A stretch of DNA of 64,000 nucleotides from Notospermus geniculatus (GCA_002633025.1 NMRB01000022.1:5822-69821); one strand, 5' to 3'. Positions 10,323-22,345 are shown, counted from the first letter of the stretch. Notes: generated by a model not told the origin, from the letters alone. A program made the numbers and translations.

Positions 10323-11390
10323 AAAGTGGACCTTAGAATTAAGGAGGCTTCTAAAATATGGGCCAAAGTTTCCTATCATCACAACGTTATACGAACAGTC
10401 GTGACAATATAGCAAAGCAGCTGCTGGAATGTAAGCTGAAACGACGTTTTTCATTGGTTATGTGGCACCGCTGTGTACCATTTCAACCAATCAGATGACT
10501 GAATTTATAAAGTGAATGTAAACAAAGCACGATTCAGAAGTCTACGCCATTTACTGAAAGAGCTCCGCTTTGGGATCAAAAATGAAAACACAAACTTTTT
10601 GTGCAAAATGAAGTCAATATATTATTCAGTATTTCCAGAATTTTCGCCCCCAGATATTACAAGTATACCTTTGTTGACAAAAATTGGTTCGAATGTGTTG
10701 GCTTTTTCACCTTCAAAAAACCGATCAACCTCTCTAGTTCACGAATTCTTTAAAAAACACCTTTTTCAAAGACCCAATATGAACCATTTTAAAATTATTT
10801 ATGCCTATAAAAATAAAATCGTGATCAAACAGTGTTCTCAGTCTGCAATTGTTGCCGAGGGGACGGATAAATATTCCGAAAATATCGCTTGCATTTTGAT
10901 GTAGGCGTGATAGATATTTCAAATCATACACAAGAGTTGATTACAATGCACTTCTGATGACATCAATTGCCTATAAAAACACATCAGTTCAGTTTTTGTC
11001 AAACATAAATACAAACAGATTTCTATATTCACGTAGTGCATTTTTTCACACAAAATGCAGGTAGGGCCTACATTTGGCCTATATTGGACACGAATACCAT
11101 GATACTGGTACACGGTCGGTGCACTGTACACTATGTATGATAAGCCGTGGTGCCACGAGAAATTTGAGCACAAATGTGAGGTTATACCAAAAATCGATTA
11201 CCCCTGTAAAAATCTTTTCTAAGGCTGCGATCACATAGAGGTATACGGTATACGATCACGCCGGTTGACAAAGACTTCACAAGGGTTTGCGACCGTGAAG
11301 TCATTCTGACCCGGCGTGTCCGTACACCGTATAGGTATAGCAATTACATAGAGATATATGGTATACGGACACGTCGGTTAACAAAGAGTT
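10323..11390. repeat. first copy of an exact 1068-bp duplication
   Basis: This block is repeated base for base at 11392-12459 with a single N between them. It holds a 130-codon open frame (10512-10904) that starts at GTG and shows no recognisable domain; I do not call it a gene. An fL-type foldback begins near 11226. The arrangement is what an unmerged contig overlap looks like. Confidence 0.9.
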
Positions 11391-11391
11391 N

Positions 11392-12459
11392 AAAGTGGAC
11401 CTTAGAATTAAGGAGGCTTCTAAAATATGGGCCAAAGTTTCCTATCATCACAACGTTATACGAACAGTCGTGACAATATAGCAAAGCAGCTGCTGGAATG
11501 TAAGCTGAAACGACGTTTTTCATTGGTTATGTGGCACCGCTGTGTACCATTTCAACCAATCAGATGACTGAATTTATAAAGTGAATGTAAACAAAGCACG
11601 ATTCAGAAGTCTACGCCATTTACTGAAAGAGCTCCGCTTTGGGATCAAAAATGAAAACACAAACTTTTTGTGCAAAATGAAGTCAATATATTATTCAGTA
11701 TTTCCAGAATTTTCGCCCCCAGATATTACAAGTATACCTTTGTTGACAAAAATTGGTTCGAATGTGTTGGCTTTTTCACCTTCAAAAAACCGATCAACCT
11801 CTCTAGTTCACGAATTCTTTAAAAAACACCTTTTTCAAAGACCCAATATGAACCATTTTAAAATTATTTATGCCTATAAAAATAAAATCGTGATCAAACA
11901 GTGTTCTCAGTCTGCAATTGTTGCCGAGGGGACGGATAAATATTCCGAAAATATCGCTTGCATTTTGATGTAGGCGTGATAGATATTTCAAATCATACAC
12001 AAGAGTTGATTACAATGCACTTCTGATGACATCAATTGCCTATAAAAACACATCAGTTCAGTTTTTGTCAAACATAAATACAAACAGATTTCTATATTCA
12101 CGTAGTGCATTTTTTCACACAAAATGCAGGTAGGGCCTACATTTGGCCTATATTGGACACGAATACCATGATACTGGTACACGGTCGGTGCACTGTACAC
12201 TATGTATGATAAGCCGTGGTGCCACGAGAAATTTGAGCACAAATGTGAGGTTATACCAAAAATCGATTACCCCTGTAAAAATCTTTTCTAAGGCTGCGAT
12301 CACATAGAGGTATACGGTATACGATCACGCCGGTTGACAAAGACTTCACAAGGGTTTGCGACCGTGAAGTCATTCTGACCCGGCGTGTCCGTACACCGTA
12401 TAGGTATAGCAATTACATAGAGATATATGGTATACGGACACGTCGGTTAACAAAGAGTT
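11392..12459. repeat. second copy of the 1068-bp duplication
   Basis: It is identical to 10323-11390 as far as I compared, offset by 1069. Unlike the first copy it continues without a break into 12460 onward, so it is probably the true chromosomal sequence. Confidence 0.9.
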
Positions 12460-12585
12460 CACGACCATGTAGAAGTATACGGTATACGAAAACGCTGGTT
12501 AACAATGGCTTCACGGTCGTGAATCCATTTGAAGCCTTTGTTAACCAGCGTTTTCGTATACCGTATACTTCTATGTAATAGAGGC
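12297..12585. mobile_element. fL GTATACGG foldback elements, nested pair
   Basis: CATAGAGGTATACGGTATACG begins one palindrome; a second complete one runs from about 12472 (GTAGAAGTATACGGTATACG) to 12577. The second palindrome has about 50-bp arms including GGTTAACAATGGCTTCACGG and its complement. It appears to have landed inside the first. Confidence 0.75.
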
Positions 12586-12691
12586 CAAGGCTTCCTTTAC
12601 ATAGGCCTCTTTTACACTACGTGTTTTCAACCGTGCTCGACCCGGGTCGAGCACGGCGCGGCAAAAAAGGTAATAGTGTAAATGGGTTGGC

Positions 12692-13379
12692 NNNNNNNNN
12701 NNNNNNNNNNNNNNNNNNNNNNNNNNNNNNNNNNNNNNNNNNNNNNNNNNNNNNNNNNNNNNNNNNNNNNNNNNNNNNNNNNNNNNNNNNNNNNNNNNNN
12801 NNNNNNNNNNNNNNNNNNNNNNNNNNNNNNNNNNNNNNNNNNNNNNNNNNNNNNNNNNNNNNNNNNNNNNNNNNNNNNNNNNNNNNNNNNNNNNNNNNNN
12901 NNNNNNNNNNNNNNNNNNNNNNNNNNNNNNNNNNNNNNNNNNNNNNNNNNNNNNNNNNNNNNNNNNNNNNNNNNNNNNNNNNNNNNNNNNNNNNNNNNNN
13001 NNNNNNNNNNNNNNNNNNNNNNNNNNNNNNNNNNNNNNNNNNNNNNNNNNNNNNNNNNNNNNNNNNNNNNNNNNNNNNNNNNNNNNNNNNNNNNNNNNNN
13101 NNNNNNNNNNNNNNNNNNNNNNNNNNNNNNNNNNNNNNNNNNNNNNNNNNNNNNNNNNNNNNNNNNNNNNNNNNNNNNNNNNNNNNNNNNNNNNNNNNNN
13201 NNNNNNNNNNNNNNNNNNNNNNNNNNNNNNNNNNNNNNNNNNNNNNNNNNNNNNNNNNNNNNNNNNNNNNNNNNNNNNNNNNNNNNNNNNNNNNNNNNNN
13301 NNNNNNNNNNNNNNNNNNNNNNNNNNNNNNNNNNNNNNNNNNNNNNNNNNNNNNNNNNNNNNNNNNNNNNNNNNNNNNN
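12692..13379. other. assembly gap (688 N)
   Basis: A run of N. It is preceded by a palindrome CGTGCTCGACCCGGGTCGAGCACG at 12632-12655 and followed by a poly-C run, both difficult to sequence. Reading frames through it are meaningless. Confidence 1.
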
Positions 13380-13775
13380 CCCCCCCCCCCCGATCGGCTC
13401 CTTGTGACCACGACATGATTAGTGATTCTTATCAACCACAAGTACGAGCAGAAGATGAGTCTCGTTAGAGAAAGACACACCTGCTCCAAGAGACAGCAGG
13501 TAAATTGATATGTTTGTCTCCGGGTAGCTGGGTATAGGTACATGTCAAAACCCTCTGCTCGACGACAGAAGGGGAAATAAGATATCTAATGACGTACTTT
13601 CTCCCGTTTTTGTTAGGCGTGGGTTTATATACAGTTACTGCATGCCTGCTTAACGCCCTCGAATGATCCCAATTGTCTGGTGATTTTTTGTGGATACGTT
13701 CGTGAAGATCTTGTCGTGCGGATGCCTCTAAAACCTGCAACCCATCAGAAATCTCAGGTCATGTCTGCGAGCCGT
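13380..13775. other. unassigned sequence
   Basis: Poly-C at the gap edge, then sequence with no recognised gene. Confidence 0.4.
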
Positions 13776-13980
13776 GCCTCTGAGTTAAAACTTGCGTGTG
13801 TTACTTCATGTGTGAGTTTTATGTCTGCCTCTGAGTTAAAACTTGCGTGTGTTACTTCATGTGTGAGTTTTATGTCTGCCTCTGAGTTAAAACTTGCGTG
13901 TGTTACTTCATGTGTGAGTTTTATGTCTGCCTCTGAGTTAAAACTTGCGTGTGTTACTTCATGCGTGAGTTTTATCTCTG
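13776..13980. repeat. 51-bp minisatellite, 4 copies
   Basis: GCCTCTGAGTTAAAACTTGC and GTGTTACTTCATGTGTGAGT repeat every 51 bp. Because 51 is divisible by 3, both strands give open frames with 17-residue repeats. I treat these as by-products, since neither frame has flanking coding sequence. Confidence 0.9.
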
Positions 13981-14103
13981 CGACACGGCTCACGGTTTCC
14001 AATCTCGCAGATATTAATTTGTATGCTACATCATTAAGAGCGTTTGAGTGAAATGATCTAGGCCTATCAAAAAACGACTTTCCAGCTTCCAGCTTCAGAG
14101 AGG

Positions 14104-14220
14104 TATAGAGGTATACATAGAGGTATACGGTATACGGACACGCCGATTAACAAAGGCTTCACAGAGGATTCGCGACCGTGAAGCCATTGTTAAGGCGTGC
14201 CCGTATACCGTATACCTCTA
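14104..14220. mobile_element. fL foldback element
   Basis: ATAGAGGTATACGGTATACGG on the left mirrors CCCGTATACCGTATACCTCT on the right. The tip has GGCTTCAC and GTGAAGCC around a short loop. It is a near-complete palindrome of about 115 bp. Confidence 0.85.
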
Positions 14221-14235
14221 AAAGTGTTCGCAGCC

Positions 14236-14375
14236 TAAAGGCTGGGTTTACATAGAGGTATACGATATACGGATACGCTGTCTATCAATGGCCTCATAAA
14301 CGGTTCATGACCATGAAACCTTTTGTTCTTCGCCAGCGTGTCCGTATACCGTATACGTCTATGTAAACCCGGCCT
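14236..14375. mobile_element. fL foldback element
   Basis: AGGCTGGGTTTACATAGAGG at the left pairs with CTATGTAAACCCGGCCT at the right. The arms contain GTATACGATATACGGATACG and CGTGTCCGTATACCGTATAC. It lies only 15 bp from the previous fL element. Confidence 0.85.
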
Positions 14376-14402
14376 CACAGACTCGAATTCGTATATATGC
14401 TA

Positions 14403-14572
14403 CAGGTGTAACAGTAAAGATTGTCCCACTGTGAAAAGTGTCCGCTTCTATTGTTCAATGACGGATTAAGGTGCAGGGCTATATAAACCAATCACCGAGA
14501 TTAGAATGTTACAATAGGATCTTTTGTTGCTGGGACAGTTTTTCCTGGGGACATTCTTTCCTTTCACACCTG
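14403..14572. mobile_element. fI inverted-repeat element, copy 1
   Basis: CAGGTGTAACAGTAAAGATT at the left mirrors GAATGTCC(CC) ... TTTCACACCTG (GGGGACATTCTTTCC then TTTCACACCTG) at the right. It is non-coding and related to 41654-41820 and 54589-54725. Confidence 0.8.
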
Positions 14573-15030
14573 CTTTACATATTATCGACAGATAACAGAA
14601 CTTCTCATTATTCTCTGGCAAGGGTGACAGAAAACACGTTAACCACGAGAATAACCCGCAGGGTCAGGATGTATCAGGATGGAAACTGATAACGAGCAAA
14701 ATAAAGCCATACACCACGGAGGCCATCCACTACACCATAACAAGAAACCCTTATTTCCTGGGGGCATGCTGACCATAGCAGCTCCCTAATAACACAGCCA
14801 TGCGTTTGAAGTCCACCCGGACATCCCTTGATCCGTATTTCCCTCAATGAATCACCAAACAGCGAAGGTTTATTGCTTTTAATTTGTTTGCCAGATGGGC
14901 AAACACTCGCCGAGGGTGACGACCCGTGCGTCCTTCACAGATGTTGACGACAGGGTCAGTTAGGGTTATAGTAATAGTGGCCATTGGTGTGGAAACCGTG
15001 GTAGGGCTTACTGTCTCGTACGACGGACGT
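14573..15030. other. unassigned sequence
   Basis: No gene or repeat recognised. Confidence 0.4.
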
Positions 15031-15133
15031 AAAGAGCCAGGGATGATGGATCCCATATTGCCTGGGCTGGATTCGAACCCGGAACCTGCTGCTTGCACAG
15101 CGGACTTGATAACCTCTCGGTTGTCAGCGCTCC
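15031..15133 (-). mobile_element. tRNA-derived SINE
   Basis: On the minus strand it starts GGAGCGCTGACAACCGAGAG (A-box region), has the B box GGGTTCGAATCCAG at about 15069-15082, and ends GATCCATCATCCCTGGCTCT. The tail matches the SINE at 738-1020. No acceptor stem closes it, so it is not a functional tRNA gene. Confidence 0.75.
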
Positions 15134-15175
15134 TCAATCTGAACAGTGGCTCACTCGGATTGACCCTAGCTCACT

Positions 15176-15320
15176 GCCTCAATAGGTGTCACTAATGGTT
15201 AAAACTAAGAAATGAAGCCGACATCCCGGTCCTGATCAATTTCCCACACAAAAGGCGTCCGTTGTATTAGGACCGGGTTTCGGTGTGCTGCCCTCTATCG
15301 TAGCTAGGATCCCCATTGGA
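15176..15320 (+). mobile_element. fD element, copy 1 (empty site for fF)
   Basis: It shares AGGTGTCACTA, GGTCCTGATCAATTTCCC, CACAAAAGGC, GTGCTGCCCTCTATC and GGATCCCCATT with 57930-58226. The point where that other copy has the fF insertion is uninterrupted here (GGTCCTGATCAA, about 15230). It has no coding capacity. Confidence 0.75.
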
Positions 15321-15760
15321 AAAGGTATCTTAGTGCGGACCCGCTGAAGATGATTCTTGACCCTTGTCAATTCCAACTGTTGAGAATGGGAAAAGTACCT
15401 CGTGGCGCTAACTCGATGGTATGTGCAAACATGGCGTTGACTTTCATGATACTAAGAGTTATAATGGTCGCGTGTCGGAGCTAAGTGGAAGAATTGACTC
15501 AGACACTCTCGTAGATATGTACTTAGTGATTGTAAGGTTGTCAGACTTGTCATCCGCAGATTCTTGGTCTTTCGTGAGGTCACGATTACTCCTAGGGGAG
15601 TGTTGTAGGGATGCCTGATTGGAATTGGTCAGTCGTAGAGGTACATGTATTAAGTTTTCTTGCACGAGTTGATACTCAATGTGCAATTCGCCATTACGGT
15701 TTCTTACGCCATCAAAATCATGTAAAAAAGCATCTTATCCAGGGGATTGTGCCTTGCGAC
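15321..15760. other. unassigned sequence
   Basis: No gene recognised. Confidence 0.4.
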
Positions 15761-16146
15761 TTAAAGCAAATGGCTCGCGGGGTTTGTTGACAGTTGTTTG
15801 TTGACATTTCCTCAAATCAAGCGCCGTTTTGAGAAAAAGGCGAAAGAAGGATTTTAGTTTAATGGGAAATGCATTAGACAGCCAAACTTTGGAGGCGTAT
15901 TCTGCAAAATCTACCGCTCCGAAATCAATGTGAATAGTACAAAATGTACATTTTGACTGACTGAATTTGAAACTGTCATTAACCCATTTTAACAAATTTT
16001 TAATGGAACCTCGTCCCCAGTGTTTACGTTCGCATGTGCACAGGTTTTGCATATGGCTGGAGCACGGCTTTGCGTGGAGGCAAGATTCACTCTCTATGGG
16101 AGGTACCACCAAAAATGTAAACAAACCCCGCGAGCCATTTGCTTTA
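15761..16146. mobile_element. foldback element with about 30-bp arms
   Basis: TTAAAGCAAATGGCTCGCGG then GGTTTGTT at 15761-15790 is the reverse complement of 16117-16146. About 330 bp of non-repeated sequence separates the arms. The right arm touches the fM element. Confidence 0.75.
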
Positions 16147-16288
16147 AGCAAGGTTCATTGGCGCACGGTTCCGGTCCGTTTCCAGTCCGTTTGCCCCTAG
16201 TTTTCCGGATACGACAACGCTGAAGTCCATTTGATAGATTTTTTGCGGACCTGAATCGGACCAATTCCGTGTGCCAATGAACCTTGCT
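16147..16288. mobile_element. fM inverted-repeat element with TTA duplication
   Basis: AGCAAGGTTCATTGGCGCAC at the left mirrors GTGTGCCAATGAACCTTGCT at the right. TTA flanks both sides (16144-16146 and 16289-16291), the target-site duplication typical of PIF/Harbinger elements. It is non-coding. Confidence 0.8.
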
Positions 16289-19200
16289 TTACGCTGAGAC
16301 AACTGACACAAAAGACTTCTCGTAGTTTTCTACCGCCGAGTTGTCCGTGCAGAGCCTAATGGAAGCGAACCGCCGAAGGACTTTGACCAGCCGTCGCAGA
16401 GACGTTTGCACGCAACAGTCCTTACGACAGCAAAATTGATCCAGTTCGGCAAGACTGCCGAATCATCGATCAACCTTGAGAGGGTCAAGGGTGCTACTGC
16501 CCTAAACACCTGTCAGGCTGAGAACAACAAGGTTTCCGCCCAAGGAACCACGACAGTCATCGATGTCGGCGCTGCTGTCGAACTTCCCTTACCATAATTG
16601 AAAGGATCTGTTTTCTTGTGGAGATTTTCATGGGCATTGACCCCATGTCCATCAGACGCCGACAATGCCATTCAGGGATGCGTAAATAGTGATATAGCTA
16701 ATGGAATTGGCAGCGAGTGGTTACATTATGACGGACTTATACCGAGGAGTTCTTAGGGATATGATGTCTGGTCAACTTCTGGCCGTAGTGACAAGAGAAC
16801 TTTTCGAGCTTGATAGTTTTGTTGAGATGGGATAAAACATCGAAAGGCGAGCAGGTCAGCGACCGGATGATCTGAAAGGTGCTCTAACGTGATCGGCACT
16901 TCGATGCAATGGAACGACCTGAGAGAGGTTCCGGGGTTCAAATTGCAAGCTTGTTTACAGAACAATCTGTCGTGATAAAGGAAGGAGGCACCCGACCTAT
17001 TCTCAAGCCCAGACATGGCATCGAAACTTGTCAGGAGAGGAGCTCGATCAGGCTTTGACACATTTGATACGCTGAAAGGGTAAATGTCGTCCTGGGTACA
17101 AAGATTACATGTATACCCAGGATCTCAATCTCCACTAAAACAATACCTGGGTGTACTTTCGGTAGCCGAACATCACCCAGCATCGTAGTATGACACCTGG
17201 ATTCGAGGTTGTCTCGCCCGTGGTGACGTGACCGCCTGAAGAATGTCATGAACAGCTACACTCAACAAGTACCGCAGTGCGAGACCGCGAGATTCCACGG
17301 GATTTCTAAATAGGACTCGTTCCTAGGCACAGATTGCGGAAGCTGGCCGATGTTCGACGACCGAAAACCACACCCAGGGTATTTGATACCAGGAGAGGGG
17401 GAAGTCGCGAGGGAACAAGAGGCCCATGGGCCTGGCGCTCAGCTGACTATGATCTGCTAGAGGAGGACCCTGTGGACAAAGAAGCGAGGAGTAGGCCTAA
17501 AGGTTTCAGGATTGCTACTACATTACCAGGAAATCTGTCGCGATAAAGAATGGATGCACCTTCAAACCAGTGGTCGGGACGAACCTCGACAGTTGACTTG
17601 GTCGATCAGCGATCGGCGAAATTGAATGGAATGGTCCGACTTCATCCTGATTCGTTTCAAAGAAGTTGGGTGAGAGATTGAATACCAATTGGGAACTGGA
17701 CAGCGGGAGATTTCTCCCACCGGGTCTTCCAATCACAGAGCAGGAGTGAGGAGAATTTGTCGCGGTTGTAATGGCTTTGAGACGGAACCACACTGTCAGG
17801 GGACACAGCTCATCTCGTACCGATTGCAATGCGAAAGGAACGTGCGTGGTGCAGTCGGTGGGCGAGTAATCTTCAGTCTTGCGGAGACGTTGCAACTTTC
17901 CAATGACAAAACATCAAACTTCCTCTCGCTATAAAAGTCTATTCGTTCTTACCCTAAACGTAATCATGAGATCACTGCCTCCAGACGTTTCTATTGTTGT
18001 TTCAACAACCAATTAACGAAGCAATCCCCGACAGATGCTCAAGACAAGATAGTACGGCCACGCCATTCTGGGTGGAGTAATTCAATGAGAAGGCTCTCTG
18101 ATGGCTCACCGAGTAGAAAATTGACTTACTACCAATATCCGGAGAGGGTCGTCGGCAAGGGGAACTGGAGGGTTCCAATGTCACCTCAAGATGATATCGA
18201 ATGGACAGCGGATGGTTCTCAGGGGTCAAAAAGGTATCGTCAGAACATGAGAGGAGTTGTCAGCCTGTTTGGTGAACATGAGATCGCGCACCCTCCAGGC
18301 AAGGTCATACTGTTTGGAGAGTGTGATGATGAGGTCACGCAAGCTGTTAAAATGTTCCATCTCAGTTTTAAAGGGATTTAGTCGCGCCAGTCAAATATGA
18401 CACTGAGAATAATTTCGTGGTCCACGAAATTCACTATTTCAAAATTACAAATTTCATATTTTAGCGGATTATGCTACAAATCTAGGTAAACCTAGTTTTG
18501 CAGTTTACCATGTTCTGAATGCTATTCGAAGGCAACAGAGCCATAGCAGTTGCGCAAATATGCCCTTAGTAGGCAATAAATTCTCGATGTGAGTAAAGTA
18601 CATACATCAATTCAGACCAATTCGCTTTAAAACGCATGCTTTGATTGGCTAGTCAGAGCAAGATGAAGGAGAGAACTAGTCTCACGTACAAAAAAATCAG
18701 CGTATAAATAGGATCTGGTAATGCCGATATCTTTTTTTCGGCAAGTTAATCACTTGCTGCAGGCCACCGGGCCCATTTTGCATCGACCGCCGATGACCGT
18801 GGCCGGTGATTCGTCATTATGCCGTTCACAAAGAGCGATGATATTTGCCATCGTTCGCTGCACAAAGTGATGAATCCTTTCAGGTAGTTTTTCCATCGCT
18901 TTATCCGAAAGCATCGCATTGGAACCGGTATTTTTGCACCGTGATAAGAGCGCTATCTCCGGCAATAAAAACCGGGCTCTTTGATACTATTCTGTTGAAG
19001 CTGACCCGCCCGCGGGGGCTGAGCAGTTCATTGGCTATCGATTACTCCGAGCTGATATTTGCCGCAAATACTCGTCTATAACGACAGCGACGTCTCTACG
19101 CCCTATGCACTACATGTACTTGTAGAATCGGCGGCGACGAAGGTCCGAAAAAACCGCGACACTTTTTGTCAAACGAATTCTCGCTTCGTCACCGACGACA

Positions 19201-19766
19201 AACCCACAACAGGACAGGCGTTTGGCGGAATGATAAAAATTTCGCAGTGATGGGTTAAACCATTTGGAGATCTTCGTCAGTTCAGGAAGAAATTCCCTCA
19301 CGCAGTCTTCATTTTGATGGCCTCTAAATGAGCTGACTGAGTTCAATATCGCGTGTATCAGCATCTTTCCCCTCCGCGAACTGGTCGTCAGAAAATAGCG
19401 GAAAATGAGATTCCCTCTCATCAGCTGCAGTATCCTTTTTTTATATCAGCATTTTAGTATGATTGACGTCATAATGTATTGTAATGAATCAAGTTCAAAA
19501 AAAGGATCCCCATCTCGTCTTCAATGTGAGTTTAACCTTTCCGACATTGGTTGCTCCGATATCATCTTTCTTTTTCATTAGTGAAACTTCATACTGGGGA
19601 TTTTGGAGTACCGAACGAGCACCACGACCTAAATGGCGCCCCAGGTGTCTGAAGGGCGAATCCATCACATATACGTGCTCAAGTAGGCCTATCTCAAATT
19701 AAAGTTCAATTTCCATGCCGGCTCTCAATTTTGATTACCATAGCACTCTCAAGAAACGATATCCTC
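16289..19766. other. unassigned 3.5-kb region
   Basis: I find no gene. The frame at about 16406-16597 (no ATG start) has an even composition but no domain I know. Phrases such as AATCTGTCGTGATAAAG (about 16963) and AATCTGTCGCGATAAAG (about 17531) show partial, diverged internal repetition. Confidence 0.45.
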
Positions 19767-19880
19767 CACGAAGGTTTCCGAGGGTCACCAAAGGTTGCCG
19801 AACACCTTTACGAAAGTTACCGAGGGTCACCGAAGGTTGACGAAAACCGCTACGAAAGTTACCGAGGGTTACCGAATGCT
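19767..19880. repeat. about 45-bp tandem repeat, 2.5 copies
   Basis: ACGAAAGTTACCGAGGGTCA and CCGAAGGTTGACGAA-like segments recur three times with small changes. Confidence 0.7.
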
Positions 19881-20314
19881 GCCTGGCCTATTTTACCGCA
19901 CGACACAAAAAAGCACGAATAGGGAAAAACTCGATAATAGGTGGCGTTGGTAACACTACGACCGAATGACGTCATGATTCCTTTGTTGAAGCTGTGTTTT
20001 GGGGAAAATGTGCTTATTTTTGTTACAAGACTGATACGGAGGAGAATACGTCATCTTATCAGCATCCTGCAGACGTTGCGTACAGAAAACCAATGAGATA
20101 TCGAGTAAGTGCATTTGATACGAGAAGATGGATGTTAAAAAAACACAGGAATGTTATTTTGGGACAAGGAATATCTGAGAACAACGTGCGGGAATAGAAA
20201 ATTCTATCTCATCGCTAACGGCGCCATGTCGCGGTTTTGTTCCTCGGATCCGTATGCATCGATCACGTTATCATCAACCTATATAATGTCTACCTAATCC
20301 AAAAATGTTTTTTA

Positions 20315-20719
20315 GGCCACACTTTTTTAATTCTTTGGTTTACGGATTTTTTCAGAAGGAACTGAATTTCGGAGGAGGGAAAAAAATAAAATAAAAAATG
20401 GCCCAATGGGACCCCAGATGTTGCTTTACCTGGAAGCAAAAAAAGATTGTGTACTCTTGCATGTCGTGGCAGTGTAAAGCAGAGTGCACGTGCATTCAGA
20501 ATCTATTTTTTTGAGATTTCCATTGAAAAAAGAATCAAGTCGATGATACAGGTGATACAGTTTTATTCTTTTATTTTCTCCGATGATGTCTTTGACGTTG
20601 TGAGCGAAGTCGGAGGAGAAAAAAAAAATTGGTCCAAAAATTTCATTTTATTTTTTTTCCATTTTGGCAAAAATCAACGTCGGAGGATCCGTAAACCAAA
20701 AAATAAAAAAAGTATGGCC
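20315..20719. mobile_element. inverted-repeat element with TTA duplication
   Basis: GGCCACACTTTTTTAATTC with GGTTTACGGA on the left is mirrored by TCCGTAAACC and AAAAAAAGTATGGCC on the right. TTA flanks both ends (20312-20314 and 20720-20722). The interior is A/T-rich and holds TCGGAGGA twice. Its ends and duplication suit a Harbinger-like non-autonomous element. Confidence 0.75.
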
Positions 20720-20722
20720 TTA

Positions 20723-21980
20723 CGGATGATCCCTATAGATCTTCCCTTATGCTCAATTATTTTCACTGGTCAGTTGCTATCAGCCCCATACAGGCGGACT
20801 GACCACCTCCTCTTTTTAGCTTAGCGTTATCAGTGACGGACAACGCCAACAAAATTCACATCAACACCTTATCAAGGAAGGTCAACCTGATAAGATCCGG
20901 TTGAGTTACTTTTTCCATTACTACAGACCCTTCGGAGCGAATAAAATGCCAAAATGGTCATATATATGTAAATTTAATACCGAAATGAAGCGCTATTTGA
21001 ATAATCTAATTTGCCTCCCTTCGTAACTCGTTTATCATTTTTGCATTAGTCCATCGTGAAATCGACAACCCTCTGAGAAAGAGGGACGTATTGACACACC
21101 ACTGACGTGACAAACACAACATAATGAGGCCAGCAATTTCACCCTCATGAGAACTTATCGAAACAGTCATTTGTTTGGTATAGATCCTGCCATCCCGAAA
21201 AAAATATCCCATTATTTCGTGTGAGTTGTTGACAGATCACTTCTTGGAGTGCGGCAATTTTTTGATTTTTTTTATATCGCGACAAGTAAGTGCGCAATAA
21301 ACCGACGTTCACTACGCTATCTTGTTTTGCTCCGTGACATGTGTTTATTCGGGATAAAGCTAATATCGCCCGAATTTCTGTTTCGGCTTATTTCCATTTT
21401 GTCCAATAATGCATTCATCAAGAACCGACGAGTCACAGCTGTTTTCATGAGCGATATCACCAGTTCCATCAGAGGCAGATAGAACAGATTTGATCAATGC
21501 AGATTGTGGGGGAGTTTTTTTTAATTTTTAAATATTATTAGCCTGTACGTGCTTTCCGGAGCCATATCTCCCATTCGAATATATTTTTTATTCTACGTTG
21601 CAGCGCTTTGCAACCGTCTTTCCATTAATGTATTGTGGCAGCTCAGGGAAGGAGCGAATCACATAAGACACCCTCCGACTGAGACGACATCGATGGACTT
21701 TTTCCAATCATGCATATCTTGTTAAAAAAGGTATATACACTGCCTCTCGTATGTATTTACGCACCCAATAATACCATACTGAAAAGAGGGTGAAGTTCCC
21801 ATTTTATTGGCCGTACAAACTTCAGACTTTCATCACTTTTACTCTACTAGGTGTAGCAATCAATCCTATGGTCCAAATCAAATTTGCCACAAAAATCTCA
21901 TGAAAAATATTAAATCTCAAATTTTGATATTTTCTTGATTTTTCAAATTTCATGATATTAAGAAAAAGATTTTTTCACAC
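20723..21980. other. unassigned sequence
   Basis: No gene or repeat recognised. Confidence 0.45.
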
Positions 21981-21984
21981 CATT

Positions 21985-22345
21985 TCTTCAAAAAAGAAAT
22001 AATAATTCATATGAAATTGCTTGTTCTAAATGCATATCAAATGAATAGTCATCAAAATTGAGGCCTGAGAATTTTAGAGATAGTTTGGGATTTTGATATC
22101 TCATGAATTTTTCCTAATATTGGTACCTGTCGTAATGTTCTGACCCTGAATGCAATATTGTTAATGAGAGCACTCATCCAGCACATAGCATGTTTTCGGC
22201 AAAATATAATGACTGCCAAAATTTTGAAAAATTCACAAAAACTCCAAAACCCAAAATACATGTATCACTAATTCTAAGGCCTTCATTTGATATGCATTTA
22301 GAAGAAATTTCATATAAATTATATAATTTCCTTTTTGAAGAAATG
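21985..22345. mobile_element. AT-rich element with diverged inverted arms
   Basis: The left arm (CTTCAAAAAAGAAATAAT, CATATGAAATT, AAATGCATATCAAATGAA) reappears in reverse complement at about 22270-22345. The arms differ at several places, so the element is old. Confidence 0.65.

Noticed and set aside
10512-10904. 130-codon open frame, repeated identically at 11581-11973
   Set aside because: It begins at GTG, shows no domain or secretion signal, and its exact repetition is explained by an assembly duplication, so repetition is not evidence of selection.
12571-13543. Long open frames across 12692-13379
   Set aside because: They consist mainly of N and have no meaning.
13680-14051. 17-residue repeat protein candidate
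   Set aside because: It is produced by a 51-bp minisatellite, both strands are open, and the frame has no credible flanking exons.
16406-16597. 64-codon frame of even composition
   Set aside because: No ATG, no known domain and no splice sites; kept as unassigned.
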